A stretch of 64,000 nucleotides of DNA from Ligustrum vulgare (Eukaryota; Streptophyta; Magnoliopsida; Lamiales; Oleaceae). The stretch's first letter is position 1. Each line of letters opens with the position of its first letter. This document shows positions 1 through 10,524 of this stretch, piece by piece. The stretch covers positions 16,351,596-16,415,595 of the forward strand of contig OY743170.1 in NCBI GenBank assembly GCA_963555705.1, in the 5' to 3' direction. A program made the position numbers and the translations under genes. Below the pieces are notes generated by a model. It saw only the letters and a list, made by a program, of their open reading frames with translations. It was not told where the DNA came from and did no database searches.

Positions 1-615
1 TATATGTCATGAAATTTGTTTTAAGGTGTTCTTGTAAGTTAACTTGGTGTCAATGTCAGGGTTAATCTTTGATCATGTTGCTAAAAAATTCCCCCTTTTA
101 TTTGTAATACTAGGTAATCTAACCTGATGCTAAACATAAATAGGTGTTAATGGGATTCCACCTTCCATTTACCGGATCGTGTAAAATTCACCCACATGCA
201 GTTTGTATATGAGTTTATTTGTTGGGTAAGTAAGCACGGCTGTTGACATTAGTTTGCTCAAGACAGTTGTGAATATTTTTATTTTTTCTTGTCTATGTCA
301 TGGAAATCTGTGAGGTTGAGTTGTTTTAAATTGTTGTTGTAAGTTAACTACAATCTCATGCCATTGCATAACAGTGTCAATATCAGTGTTAAAATTTCAT
401 CAGGTTGCTAAATAGTTTCCCTTTTGCTGTAATGCTTAGTGATCTAACCTAATGCTAATTATAAATAGGTGTTTCCATTAATCTATCTTCATTCCACCTT
501 CCATTTATCAGATCATGTAAAATTACACATCCTTTTTATATCACTTTAGTCTTGCAAATCTGCAATACATATTTGTTGGTAAGTAATCCTTGCTGTGGAA
601 TTTAGTTTGCGAAGA
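1..615. repeat. Diverged tandem duplication, about 300-bp unit
   Basis: Two successive units run through the same order of landmarks: TATGTCATG, GTAAGTTAAC, a GTCAAT-TCAG block, GTTGCTAAA, ATCTAACCT-ATGCTAA, ATAAATAGGTGTT, then CATTCCACCTTCCATTTA. The first spans about 1-260 and the second about 295-615, and each has its own small indels. No ORF of note is present. Positions 616-716 hold nothing recognisable up to the insertion site of the next element. The duplication may be part of a repeat or an intron cut off by the window edge. Confidence 0.6.
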
Positions 616-716
616 TATTCCAATCAAATCCAATCCAATCTAGTGATTTAGAATTAGCTCTGCTGGTTGCATTTTTCTGTGATCTGAAAGCTGCCTGAAT
701 GAAGTTGATTGCCTAC

Positions 717-1540
717 TGATACGAATCGTAGTGGGTTTGACGGAAAGAACTACAAATCAAGCCAAACAAAGCTTCCAGCATGTTCGAAGAGCTTCACAGA
801 TCAAGCATTGCGAGAGTGAACAAGGTTCGAGGCAAAACTAAGTGAGCAAGCCAAGAGACAAGCCGATAATCGAGTTGGAAACCAAGAAAATAAAAAATTA
901 TGCAGAAGCAAAGTTACGGCCGTAACCAAATATTCTCACGGCCGTAAGTCACTCTCGGATCAAAATGAAGAATTCCAGGTTTTCAAAGTTACGGCCGTAA
1001 TCCTTAAGCAAAAGTACAGTTACGGCCGTAAGTGATGCCGTCACGGCCGTAAATCCAGTTTAACGCAAATAATGCGGATTTTAATTCCATTTTCGTATAT
1101 TTTATTTCCTTTTTCCTATTTTAGTATTTTAGGTCAATTAGGAGTTTATTTTGAGCCCAATTAGCGGCTATATTTATTTCGCTTATTTATATTCATTCTC
1201 TTTCATTGTAACAAAAAAAGACTTTTGAATAATGCAAATTGTGTTGAGTTATTTCTCTCCCAAATATAGTTCTTGAATGAACTTTTGAACTTATCAAAGA
1301 TTATCATATCTTTGTAGCGTTCACCAATTGAACTTATCAAAGATGTGGACAACATTTGTGGCGTTCCCCCCATTATGGTTCTTGTTTGCACATCGTAATG
1401 GGTCTCATGTTTAATATACACTTGGTTCTTGCGTCGTGAGGCTCGGGTCGTAGTATTACCGTCCGTTCCAACTTGAATTCGGAACTTTCCCGGCGTTAAT
1501 TATGTGTGTTTTGTCGTGACCCCCTCCCGGGATCACATCA
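717..1540 (+). repeat. 5' LTR of the non-autonomous element
   Basis: The LTR is 824 bp, TG...CA, and closely matches 2964-3806. It contains five copies or near copies of the palindrome TTACGGCCGTAA (914-925, 936-947, 989-1000, 1020-1031, 1041-1052). Confidence 0.93.
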
Positions 1541-1542
1541 TC

Positions 1543-1553
1543 TGGTATCAGAG
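1543..1553 (+). other. Primer binding site, initiator tRNA-Met type
   Basis: TGGTATCAGAG begins two bases after the LTR terminus. This is the usual plant initiator-tRNA-Met primer site and it fixes the element's orientation as plus. Confidence 0.9.
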
Positions 1554-1963
1554 TTGGACTTTGGATTCAGGTTTTGTTTTTCTATTTTATCCAGTTTGAT
1601 TTTTGTGTTTTTATCATAGAGTCTGCACAAAAATCATTCATATCTTGTTATTGAGTCTTTTTTTTCTTCGTGTTATTCGTGCCAGTAAAAATTTTCATTA
1701 TTTGATCCATACAAAAATCCATCAAAAATTCAATCTTGTTTATTTTATTCGATTCTTGCCAAAATCCTGTCCCGTTTGTTTTATCGCGTTTGTTGTCGAA
1801 TTTCGGATTTATATAAAAAAAAATCTAATTTATTTATTTTTTTATTTAATCCGAAAATTCATCAATTATTCAAAAAAAAAGGAAGTATTCCATAATTCAA
1901 GATCCACTTTCTTGAATTTCTACAATATTCTTTCCTTTCGAGTCAAATTCAAGGACCACTTCC

Positions 1964-2833
1964 TTGAGTTTCATAGCTCATTGTTATCGAATCTTTCCAT
2001 TCCATTCCACATCCAACTCCGCAATATCTAAATTTAGGGAAAAACCTCAAACAGTTCCTAGAGTTAGGAGGGAGAATAAGATTGATCATAAACCTAGAGT
2101 TGGAATTGGGGATGAGCTGAAAGTATTGGAAGATGGTGCTTCAAAAATAGGAGATGGTGTCTCGGAAATGAGGGATGAATATGATGAGGTGAGAATGATA
2201 TTAAAGAAGTTAAAGGAGGAGATGATTGCAAAGAGAGTAAGGGAAAAATTAGCCAAGTTGCAACGGGAGAGTGAAAGGGAAGCTGGAGCTAAATTGCCAA
2301 AGGGGAATGAAAGTGAGATTGGAGGGGATTTGAAATTGGAGTCTCAGGATATGGATGTTGAAAAGAAGGAGGGAGACTTGAAACATGAATTAGAAAATAA
2401 AAATTTGTGTAGTGTTGAGGAGGTGCCTAATCATGTCGATAAAATTATTTATGAGGAGGTGCATGAACAAAAGCATGAGTTGGAAGTAGTTGAGCTAAAT
2501 CCAAAATTGGATGAGGAGAAGGAGTATTTGGGTAGTGATGATGGACTACATGAAAAGTTAGAAGAAGTGGTTGAGCTTAAGAGGAAAAAAATAGAAGAGG
2601 TCGAGCAAGAAGTTGAAAAAAAGGAAGGAGGTGAAGAGAAGAGCCTCGTGCTTCGAAAAGAAGAGTTGGAGGTGATACACCATGAGTACGAGGATCCATA
2701 CCTTGTATCTCATGAAACTAACATTTTCCTCCCCGTTATATTTCAATCTTTCTTGCAGGTTTCTTACACTTGGGAGCTTGAATCACACCAATCATGGCAA
2801 TTCAAGCTCGTGCTTCAATACCTTCATGTTTAA
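1964..2833 (+). CDS. Charged coiled-coil ORF of the non-autonomous LTR element, function unknown
   Basis: The frame is open for 289 codons. The first about 30 residues come from AT-rich leader and may not be translated; an in-frame Met near residue 70 or earlier could be the real start. Residues about 45-230 are very rich in Glu, Lys, Val and Leu with heptad-like spacing, typical of a long coiled coil. No zinc knuckle, protease, RT or integrase motif is present, so this is not an ordinary gag-pol. After the stop the sequence runs to a short tail and the polypurine tract. It could be a degenerate gag or a captured host coiled-coil fragment; I cannot tell which. Confidence 0.5.
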   Translation: MSFIAHCYRIFPFHSTSNSAISKFREKPQTVPRVRRENKIDHKPRVGIGDELKVLEDGASKIGDGVSEMRDEYDEVRMILKKLKEEMIAKRVREKLAKLQRESEREAGAKLPKGNESEIGGDLKLESQDMDVEKKEGDLKHELENKNLCSVEEVPNHVDKIIYEEVHEQKHELEVVELNPKLDEEKEYLGSDDGLHEKLEEVVELKRKKIEEVEQEVEKKEGGEEKSLVLRKEELEVIHHEYEDPYLVSHETNIFLPVIFQSFLQVSYTWELESHQSWQFKLVLQYLHV

Positions 2834-2949
2834 CCATTGAAGGAGTACTATTGGTTGATCATAAGGCATGGAGGAAAATTATTTCCATTTGATCCAGGTG
2901 GAGCAGTTGCGCAACATGAACAACACTATGATTCGGGACGAATCATCCT

Positions 2950-2963
2950 AAAGAAGGAGGGAA
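2950..2963 (+). other. Polypurine tract
   Basis: An uninterrupted 14-nt purine run (AAAGAAGGAGGGAA) directly abuts the TG of the 3' LTR, the expected place for plus-strand priming. Confidence 0.9.
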
Positions 2964-3806
2964 TGATACGAATCGTAGTGGGCTTGATGGAAAGAACTAC
3001 AAATCAAGCGAAACAAAACTTCCAGCATGTTCGAAGAGCTTCACAGATCAAGCATTGCGAGAGCGAACAAGGTTCGAGGCAAAATCAAGTGAGCAAGCCA
3101 AGAGACAAGCCGAGAATCGAGTTGGAAACCAAGAAAATAAAAAATTATGCAGAAGCAAAGTTACGGCCGTAACCAAATATTCTCACGACCGTAAGTCACT
3201 CTCGGATCAAAATGAAGAATTCCAGGTTTTCAAAGTCACGGCCGTAAGTATTATGTTCATGACCGTAATCCTTAAGCAGAAGTACAGTTACGGCCATAAG
3301 TGATTCCGTCACGGCCGTAAATCCAGTTTAACGCAAATAATGCGGATTTTAATTCCATTTTCGTATATTTTATTTCCTTTTCCTATTTTAGTATTTTAGG
3401 TCAATTAGGAATCTATTTTAAGCCCAATTAGCGGCTAGGTTTATTTCGTTTATTTATATTCATTCTCTTTCATTGTAACAAAAAAAGACTTTTGAATAAT
3501 GCAAATTGTGTTGAGTTATTTCTCTCCCAAATATTGTTCTTGAATGAATTTTCGAACTTATCAAAGATTATCATATCTTTGTGGCGTTCACCAATTGAAC
3601 TTATCAAAGGTGTGGAAAACCTTTGTGGTGTTCCCCCATTATGGTTCTTGTTTCAGCATCCTAACGGGTCTCGGGTTTAATATACCCCTGGTTCTTGCGT
3701 CGTGAGACTCGGGTCGTAGTGTTACCGTCCGTTCCAACCTGAATTCGGAACTTTCCCGGCGTTAATTCCGCTTGTTTCGTCGTGACCCCCTCCCGGGATC
3801 ACATCA
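2964..3806 (+). repeat. 3' LTR of the non-autonomous element
   Basis: The LTR is 843 bp and near-identical to 717-1540. Differences include point changes inside several TTACGGCCGTAA motifs (for example CACGACCGTAA and TTACGGCCATAA) and an extra about 20-bp segment near 3244-3268 that adds one more degenerate motif. Confidence 0.93.
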
Positions 3807-3811
3807 CCTAC

Positions 3812-4132
3812 TTTTGTGAACTGAAAATTCGATTACGAATGCATTAGGAGGATTCTGCCAAATAGGTTTGGATGTATGCAGTAAAGGACTCATTCGTAAG
3901 CAACGCCGCACTTCCATTTCAAAACATCCATCATGGTGTCCATAGATTAATGGAGGGCGTGATCTTGGGAAATAAATTCTTTCAGTTACAACTGTTTATC
4001 TTGGAAAGTTTTGGAGTCAGTAGTTTTGAGTATATTCCATAGAGAGTTTAGGAAATTTCACATTCTATTAGGCTATGTTTGATTCAACATGGAAAAGACA
4101 AATGAAAATATTTACCTTTTCCATGCAAATTT
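3812..4132. other. Gene-free spacer ending in a MITE-like terminus
   Basis: No coding signal is visible. The last 60 bp (from about 4070, TTAGGCTATGTTTGATT, followed by GGAAAAGACAAATGAAAATATTT) resemble the ends of the MITE-like copies at about 50715 and 55012. The outer gypsy element seems to have landed in such a sequence. Confidence 0.4.
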
Positions 4133-5012
4133 TGAGGCAAACCACGTAGCAATTGTAGCTAAGCAACCCACAAAATATTGAAATCGACCCAAGAACGCCA
4201 AGAAACCACGATTTATGGATCCAATTAAAATTAATTGAACCAAGCAACCAATACAATCACAGGGATATATTGACCTCTTGATCACAAGCAATATTAATTC
4301 TCACCGAGATTTGAACAAACAAGAATAACTCGCAAGTTCGAATTTTATTCGATGAAGAATAAGGTTCTTGAAAGCAAAATAGTCTTTCAATAATAATATC
4401 AAAGTTGTCTGCTTAATAATGAAAATTACATCCCTATAAATAGAGTCAAAACCTGGCTAAAGAGTTTTAATTATACTAGGAAATAAATTCCTAAAAATAA
4501 GGAAATAAATAAAAATATAAAATTACGCGTATTGACATTTACGGCCGTGACCTTATTCTTTATGGTCGTAACCTTGTTAGTGATTTACATTTAAGGCCGT
4601 GACAATATTACTTACGGCCGTAAGTCCAAAATGTCCAAATTTCAGTTTTGAGCAGTGCCTTCATTATGGCCGTGATCCTCAGCATTTACGGCCGTAATCC
4701 CTTATTTCTCGCAATATCAATTCCAGCAGCGAGCTCGTTACGACCGTAAGAAATATATGTTACGGCCGTAACTTGGAAACTTCAAAATTTCCCTCGGCGG
4801 CTTGAACGAGGTTGATCTACTCGTCGTTTTGTCTTGGTCCCAACATGGAACTTGCTTCTTTTGATGACACGAACATTTTTTTGGCCATTTCTTGTTGTAC
4901 TAGCTTGCCCATTGCTTCGTTGGCCCTCTTTGTTTGCAATCGAGTCATCGGTCCTCCTTTGATCATCAACGGATCTTTGTGCGGGCTTGTATTCGTGGTT
5001 TGGATCACATCA
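4133..5012 (-). repeat. 3' LTR of the outer gypsy element
   Basis: The LTR is 880 bp, TG...CA in plus reading. It is co-linear with 17026-17418 over its first 390 bp and contains a cluster of intact and degenerate TTACGGCCGTAA motifs at about 4540-4775. The 3' end of the pol frame reads through the polypurine tract about 65 codons into this LTR, a known habit of several plant gypsy lineages. Confidence 0.88.
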
Positions 5013-6316
5013 TCCCCTCCCTCTTCAAAATGATTCGACCTCAAATTTGTACCTGCATCAAACAGAGATAGATCAGAAACATTAAAAGTAGCCGAAACAT
5101 TATACTCACCTGGAAGATCTAGTTTATAGGCATTGTTGTTAATCCTTTCAATCACTTGGAATTGACCATCTCCTCACAGTTGTAACTTTGACTTGCGTTG
5201 TTCTGGAAACCGCTCCTTCCTCAAATGTACCCAAATCCAATCCCCGGGTTCAAAGATGACGCCCTTTCTTCCTTTGTTAGCTTGCGATGCATAGTGTTCA
5301 TTTTTCTTTTCAATTGCCAATCTCACCTTGTCTGGAGTGATTTAACGATCTCAGCCTTTTTTTTCCATCTAAACTACTACGTTCATTCACAGGTAAAGGA
5401 ATTAAATCCAATGGTGTTAGTGGATTAAAACCATAAAAAATTTCAAATGGTGAACAAGAAGTAGTAGAATGTATAGCCCTATTATATGCAAATTCAATAA
5501 ATGGTAAACACTCTTCCCAATTTTTCAGATTTTTATTGATTATGATGCGCAACAATTGAATCATGGTCCTATTTACTACCTCGGTTTGTCCATCGGTCTG
5601 TGGGTGACAAGTTGTAGAAAAAAGTAGTTTTGTTCCTAGTTTGTTCCACAAGACTCTCCAAAAATGACTAAGGAATTTAACATCCCTATCCGAGACTATA
5701 CTCTTAGGAACCCCATGTAAGTGCACGACTTCCCTAAAGAAAATATCAGCTATGTTGGTAGCATTATCAGTTTTGTGGCATGGTATGAAATGTGCCATTT
5801 TACTAAAGCGATCTACTACCAAAAAAATCGAATCTCTTCCCTTCTTAGTCCTAGGTAATCTCAAAACAAAATCCATAGAGATATCAACCCAAGGTTCACT
5901 AGGGACGGGTAAAGACATATATAATCCATGGGGTTTAATCCTAGATTTAGCATTCTTACAAGTAATGCATCAATTACAAACCCCAACCACATCAATCTTC
6001 ATCTTAGGCCAATAGAAATGTTCACTTAGGATTCCGATGGTCTTTTTAACCCCAAAATGACCCATTAAACCTCCACTATGGCCTCTCTCACAAGTAACTC
6101 TCTCATTGAACACCTAGGGACACACAATTTATTTTCTCGGAATAAATAATCATCATGTTTAAAGAACCTATCCACAGCCCCTTTACCACATGAATCATAA
6201 ATACTAGAAAAGTTCAGATCATTAGCATACATGTCCTTAATGTATTCAAATCCAAGCAATTTAGCATTCAAAGAAGTTAAAAGAACATACCTTCGAGACA
6301 ATGCATCTCCCACCAC
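4817..6316 (-). pseudogene. Integrase region of the outer gypsy element
   Basis: Integrase fragments lie in broken frames. The core at 5310-5918 has the acidic triad in context: Asp in SMDFVL, Asp in VSDRDV and Glu in GQTEVV. The C-terminal part at 4817-5155 carries the FNVSDLSLFDAG motif, then GPMTRLQTKRA, and runs into the LTR. The RNase H tail and linker up to 6316 include VVGDALSRR. At least one frameshift separates the core from the C-terminal part near 5310, and stops are present. No chromodomain follows the core. Confidence 0.88.
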
Positions 6317-7661
6317 ATTTTCCTTACCTTATTTGTATCGGATGACATAGGGAAATGTTTCGATAAACTCTACCCACCTTGCATGTCTCTTACTCAGCTT
6401 AGCTTGACCCCTAAAATGCTTCAATGATTCATGATCAGTGTGTATCACGAACTCCCGTGGCCACAAATAATGTTGCCATGTCTCCAAAGCGCGCACAAGT
6501 GAGTACAACTCCTTGTCATATGTGGGATAATTAAGTGCAACCCCCCTTTAGCTTTTCACTAAAATAGGCTATTGGCCTTCGATCCTGCATTAAAACAGCT
6601 CCAATGCCTAGCCCTGAGGCATCACATTCAATCTCAAAAGCCTTGTCAAAGTTAGGAAGTGATAAAATTGGTACTTTACACAACATATTTTTGATAGTCT
6701 CAAATGCATGCTCCTGTTCTACTCCCCATTTAAACCATATACTTTTTTTGACAATTTCTGTGAGTGGTGCGGCAATTGTGCTAAAATCTTTAACAAAGCG
6801 CTTATAAAAACTAGCCAAGCCATGAAAACTTCTAACCTCAGTTATGCTTTTAGGTGTTGGTCATTCTTTAATAGCTTTGACTTTCTCTTCATTTACTTTT
6901 ATCCCCTTACCACTAACCACATATCCAAGAAACACAACTTTTTCCATGCAAAAATTACACTTTTTAAAATTAGCAAAAAGTTGCTCTTGCCTCAAAACCA
7001 CAAGCACACACCTAACATGCTCCACATGCTCATTCAAAGTTAGACTATATATCAAGATATCATCAAAGTAAACTACAACGAATTTACCTATAAATGTACG
7101 TAAAACATGATTCATTAAACGCATAAATGTGCTAGGTGCATTAGTAAGTCCAAACGGCATAACTAATCATTCATATAAGCCATATTTAGTTTTAAAAGCA
7201 GTTTTCCACTCATCTCCTTCTTTCATTCGAATTTGATGATAACCACTCTTAAGATCAATTTTACTAAAGCCATGCAATTCATCCAACATATCATCTAACC
7301 TAGGAATAGGATGACGATACTTTACCGTTATGTTGTTGATGACTCTACAATCAACACACATTCTAAAAGTCCCGTCCTTCTTTGGTACTAGTAACACGGG
7401 TATGGCACATGGACTCATGCTCTCCCTTATGTACCCCTTGCTCATCAACTCCTCCACTTGCTTTTGAAGCTCCTTCGTCTCCTCGGGATTACTCCTATAA
7501 GCAGGACCATTTGGAATGACTGCTCCAGGTACAAAATCAATCTGATGCTCAATACCTCGAACGGGTGGCAACCTACTAGGTATATCCTCCGGAAATATAT
7601 CGTCAAATTCCTGCAAGAGAGACATAGCCAAATTAGGGAGGGGTTTTGTTAGTTTCCTCAA
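6317..7661 (-). pseudogene. Reverse transcriptase and RNase H of the outer gypsy element
   Basis: RT fragments at 6861-7160 and 7167-7661 carry [34 protein letters not shown] and the catalytic [11 protein letters not shown]. An in-frame TGA at about 7164 separates them, where the inner element has a Trp codon. The RT also lacks three residues before FSKIDLKSG compared with the inner copy. RNase H starts at 6531-6818 ([14 protein letters not shown]) and is broken by a frameshift near 6530. The element cannot make a complete polymerase. Confidence 0.9.
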
Positions 7662-8636
7662 GGGTAAGGAATGATTCCTTATACAATAAAAGGACCATTG
7701 GTCGATTTTCCACGAAAGCCTTCTTTATTTCACTACTTTTGGCATAGAAACTCGCTCTTGGTTTTTCTTTTCTTGCACTATTTTCTCCCTCTCCTTTTTC
7801 TGAGGTATGTACCCCAACACTCTTTTTTTCTCTCGCCTCTCCTTTTTCTGGAGTCGTGGCTCCAACCCTCTTTTCCTCTCCTTTTTCTGAGGTCGTGGCC
7901 TCAACTCTTTTTTTTTCAAGTTTCCTCACCTTTTGTTCTTCATCATTTTTCAATTTAACTTGATCTGCATAAACTTGTGATGGTGTCAATGGCGTAAGTG
8001 TAATATTTCTCCCATCCTTGGTAAAACTTATTTATTTTTATACCCGTCATGTGTCACCTTCCTATCATATTGCTAAGGCCTACCCAACAAAATGTGCCAA
8101 GCTTGCATAGGAATCACATCACACATCACTTCATCCATATAGCTACCAATCGAAAAATTCATTGACACCCTCCTATTCACCTTAATTTCACCACTATCAT
8201 TTAACCACTGAAGTCTATAAGGTGATGGATGCTTCAACAATGGTAATCATGACTTCTCAATTAGTGTGGTGCTAGCAACATTTGTACAACTACCACCGTC
8301 AATAATCATACTACATACCTTGTCTTGGATGCGACACTGTGTATGAAATATGTTCTCCCTCTGTTGCTCCACATCATCCACGTTGACTTGAGCACCAAGG
8401 GTTCACCTCGCTACTAATAACGGCCCATGCTCCCCGGATAACAATTCCTCATTATCACTAGCTTCCTCCAAAGCGGGCATGTCGCTGTAGTCTTCCTCAT
8501 CGCTTCCACTTTCCCAAGCCCCTTCTGCTCGCAAGGTAATGACACGCCTATTAGGGCATTGAGAAGCCACATGTCCTCTTCCCAAACATTTGAAGCATTG
8601 AATATCTCTACTCCCAGATGGTTGAGACTCCCCTTT
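7633..8636 (-). pseudogene. Gag C-terminus, protease and linker of the outer gypsy element
   Basis: Reading leftwards from the inner insertion site, a zinc knuckle (CFKCLGRGHVASQCP, about 8540-8600) is followed by an acidic stretch. A protease-like segment with the active-site-type sequence DGGSCTNVA lies at about 8270-8310 and a conserved HILLGRP block near 8080. The linker at 7633-7989 carries four repeats of a short EKGE(E/A)-type unit (TTSEKGEEKRVGATTPEKGE). Stops and shifts interrupt the protease. The first base of this gag half touches the TSD of the inner element. Confidence 0.8.
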
Positions 8637-9512
8637 TGATGTGATCTGATATGGGGATCACCAAGAACAAGCGGAAATAAACGCTGGAAAGCTCTAAAAT
8701 TCAATTAGTAGACGATAGCAATGTAACCCCGACCTCACGAAGCAAGAACTATGAGTATATTAAACTCAAAATCCATTACGATGCGGAGATAAGAACCACA
8801 GAGGGGGAACGCCACAAAGGTTGTCAAATCCTTTGATAAATTCGAGTTTGTTCAACGAGAACAAGAAGAAATATAAGGGAATATCTCACCTTCAATATCA
8901 TTAATCTCAAGAATAAAAGTTGTTTTACATAATGCTGAATGAAGCCTTTAAACAAGCTAACAAAATAAAGCAACAAAAAATAAACTAGAATTAAACCTAA
9001 ACTAAAATGCCCAAATTAGGTTAAAATTGCGGCACTAAGTTACGCCCGTAACTTTTATATTTATGGCCCTAAATGACTTACGGTTTAAAAATAAAAACAT
9101 AGGTTACGGTCATGACAATTTATTTTACGGCCATAAACGACTCTTTGAACAAAAAAATAAAAACTACTACACTTTATTTACGGTCGTGAGGAATTGGTTT
9201 ACGGCCGTAAGTCCTCTTCTGCTTAATTTTACCATAGTAGTTTACGACCGTAATTTTGGGCTTTACGGCCGTGAATCAGCTGCTGCATAATTTTCTTGTT
9301 ATTCCTTGATCCAAATGCATTGTAATAACTTTGGCTCCTCTTCCACTTTGTTATGCAACATAAATGAGGTCTTTGCACTCGAGCACTCGTCCATCCACGC
9401 TTGCATGAATCCTTGCATTGCCTGCTTGATTCTTTTGGCTCTTTGCCTCGTTATTGGTCCTACGGGCATGTGCAACAGGTCAACGCTTGTCGAGCCACTC
9501 CGGATCTCATCA
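8637..9512 (-). repeat. 3' LTR of the inner gypsy element
   Basis: The LTR is 876 bp, starting TGATGTGATC and ending ATCTCATCA in plus reading. The array of TTACGGCCGTAA-type motifs is at about 9040-9280. Several copies are decayed by single base changes (GCCCGT, GGCCCT, GGTCGT) compared with the other LTR. Confidence 0.93.
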
Positions 9513-10524
9513 TCCCCTCCCTGTTGAAAAGGATTCGTCCTCGAATCATCACCTGCATCAAATAGAGAAAGATCAGCAACATTAAAAGAAGCAGACACGT
9601 TATACTCACCTGGAAGATCGAGCTTATATGCATTCTCATTTATCTTTTCAATGATTTGAAAAGGTCCATCGCCCCTTGGCTGCAACTTTGACTTTCTTTG
9701 GGTTGGAAATCGCTCCTTTCGCAAGTGCACCCACACCCAATCACCCGGCTCGAACGTCACGTGCCTCCTACCTTTGTTGGCATGAGTCGCATAACGCTCA
9801 TTTTTCTTTTCAATTTGCCCTTTCACCTTCCCATGAAGTGTCTTCACAAGCTTAGCATTTTTCGCCCCGTCCAAACTGCTCCTTTCATCTACAGGTAAAG
9901 GAATTAAATCAAGAGGAGTTAGCGGGTTGAAACCATAAACAACTTCAAAAGGTGAACATGAAGTAGTAGAATGCACAGATCGATTGTAAGCAAATTCCAA
10001 AAATGGCAAACATTCTTCCCAACTTTTTAAATTCTTATTTATTATAATGTGCAAAAGTTGGATTAATGTCCTATTAACTACCTCCGTTTGATCATCAGTT
10101 TGCGGGTGACATGTAGTAGAAAATAACAATTTAGTACCCATCTTTCCCCACAATACTTTTCAAAAGTAGCTTAGGAACTTAACATCCCTATCAAACACAA
10201 TACTCCTAGGTACCCCATGGAGTCTGACAACTTCCCTAAAGAATATGTCAGCTATGTTTGTTGCGTCATCAGTTTTATTACAAGGAATAAAATGCGCCAT
10301 TTTGCTAAACCTGTCTACCACCACAAATATCGAGTTTCTACCCTTTTTGTCTTAGGCAGACCTAACACAAAATCCATAGATATATCTACCCAAGGTTCAT
10401 TAGCTATGGGAAAAGGTGTATACAAACCTTGTGGTAAGACCCTAGACTTAGATTGTTTACAAGTTATGCACTTATCACAAATATGGTGAACATCCCTTTT
10501 CGTTTTAGGCCAATAAAAGTGCTC
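9299..10524 (-). pseudogene. Integrase region of the inner gypsy element
   Basis: The open part at 9299-10153 holds the downstream half of the integrase core ([14 protein letters not shown], with the catalytic Glu) and [20 protein letters not shown]. It continues with a basic region and the C-terminal FNVADLSLFDAG...GPITRQRAKRIKQAM tail that extends into the LTR. The upstream half (10154-10524), including the two catalytic Asp positions, is broken by stops and at least one frameshift near 10350. Confidence 0.87.

Larger units (their letters stand above)
717..3806 (+). mobile_element. Complete non-autonomous LTR retrotransposon
   Basis: The element is bounded by a perfect 5-bp target site duplication CCTAC (712-716 and 3807-3811). 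It has two LTRs (717-1540 and 2964-3806) that start TGATACG and end CACATCA, an initiator-tRNA-Met-type primer binding site just inside the 5' LTR, and a polypurine tract just before the 3' LTR. The 1.4-kb interior has no gag, protease, RT or integrase, only a charged coiled-coil ORF. The LTR ends resemble those of the gypsy elements at 4.1-17.4 kb (same GGTTCTTG...GTCGTGAG block near the 3' end and same TTACGGCCGTAA motif), so a related Ty3/gypsy element probably mobilised it. Confidence 0.93.

Noticed and set aside
914..1052. Regularly repeated palindrome resembling a CRISPR array
   Set aside because: Repeats are 12 bp with irregular spacing, in a plant LTR; no cas genes and a eukaryotic context.
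1543..1553. Possible tRNA gene fragments at TGGTATCAGAG sites
   Set aside because: Each lies at an LTR boundary and is a primer binding site; no cloverleaf can be formed around it.
1603..2031. 142-codon plus-strand ORF in the leader of the non-autonomous element
   Set aside because: Low-complexity Phe/Ile/Tyr-rich translation of AT-rich leader, overlapping the better ORF.
7671..7958. 95-codon plus-strand ORF rich in Phe and Leu
   Set aside because: Antisense shadow of the Glu/Lys-rich linker of the gypsy polyprotein.
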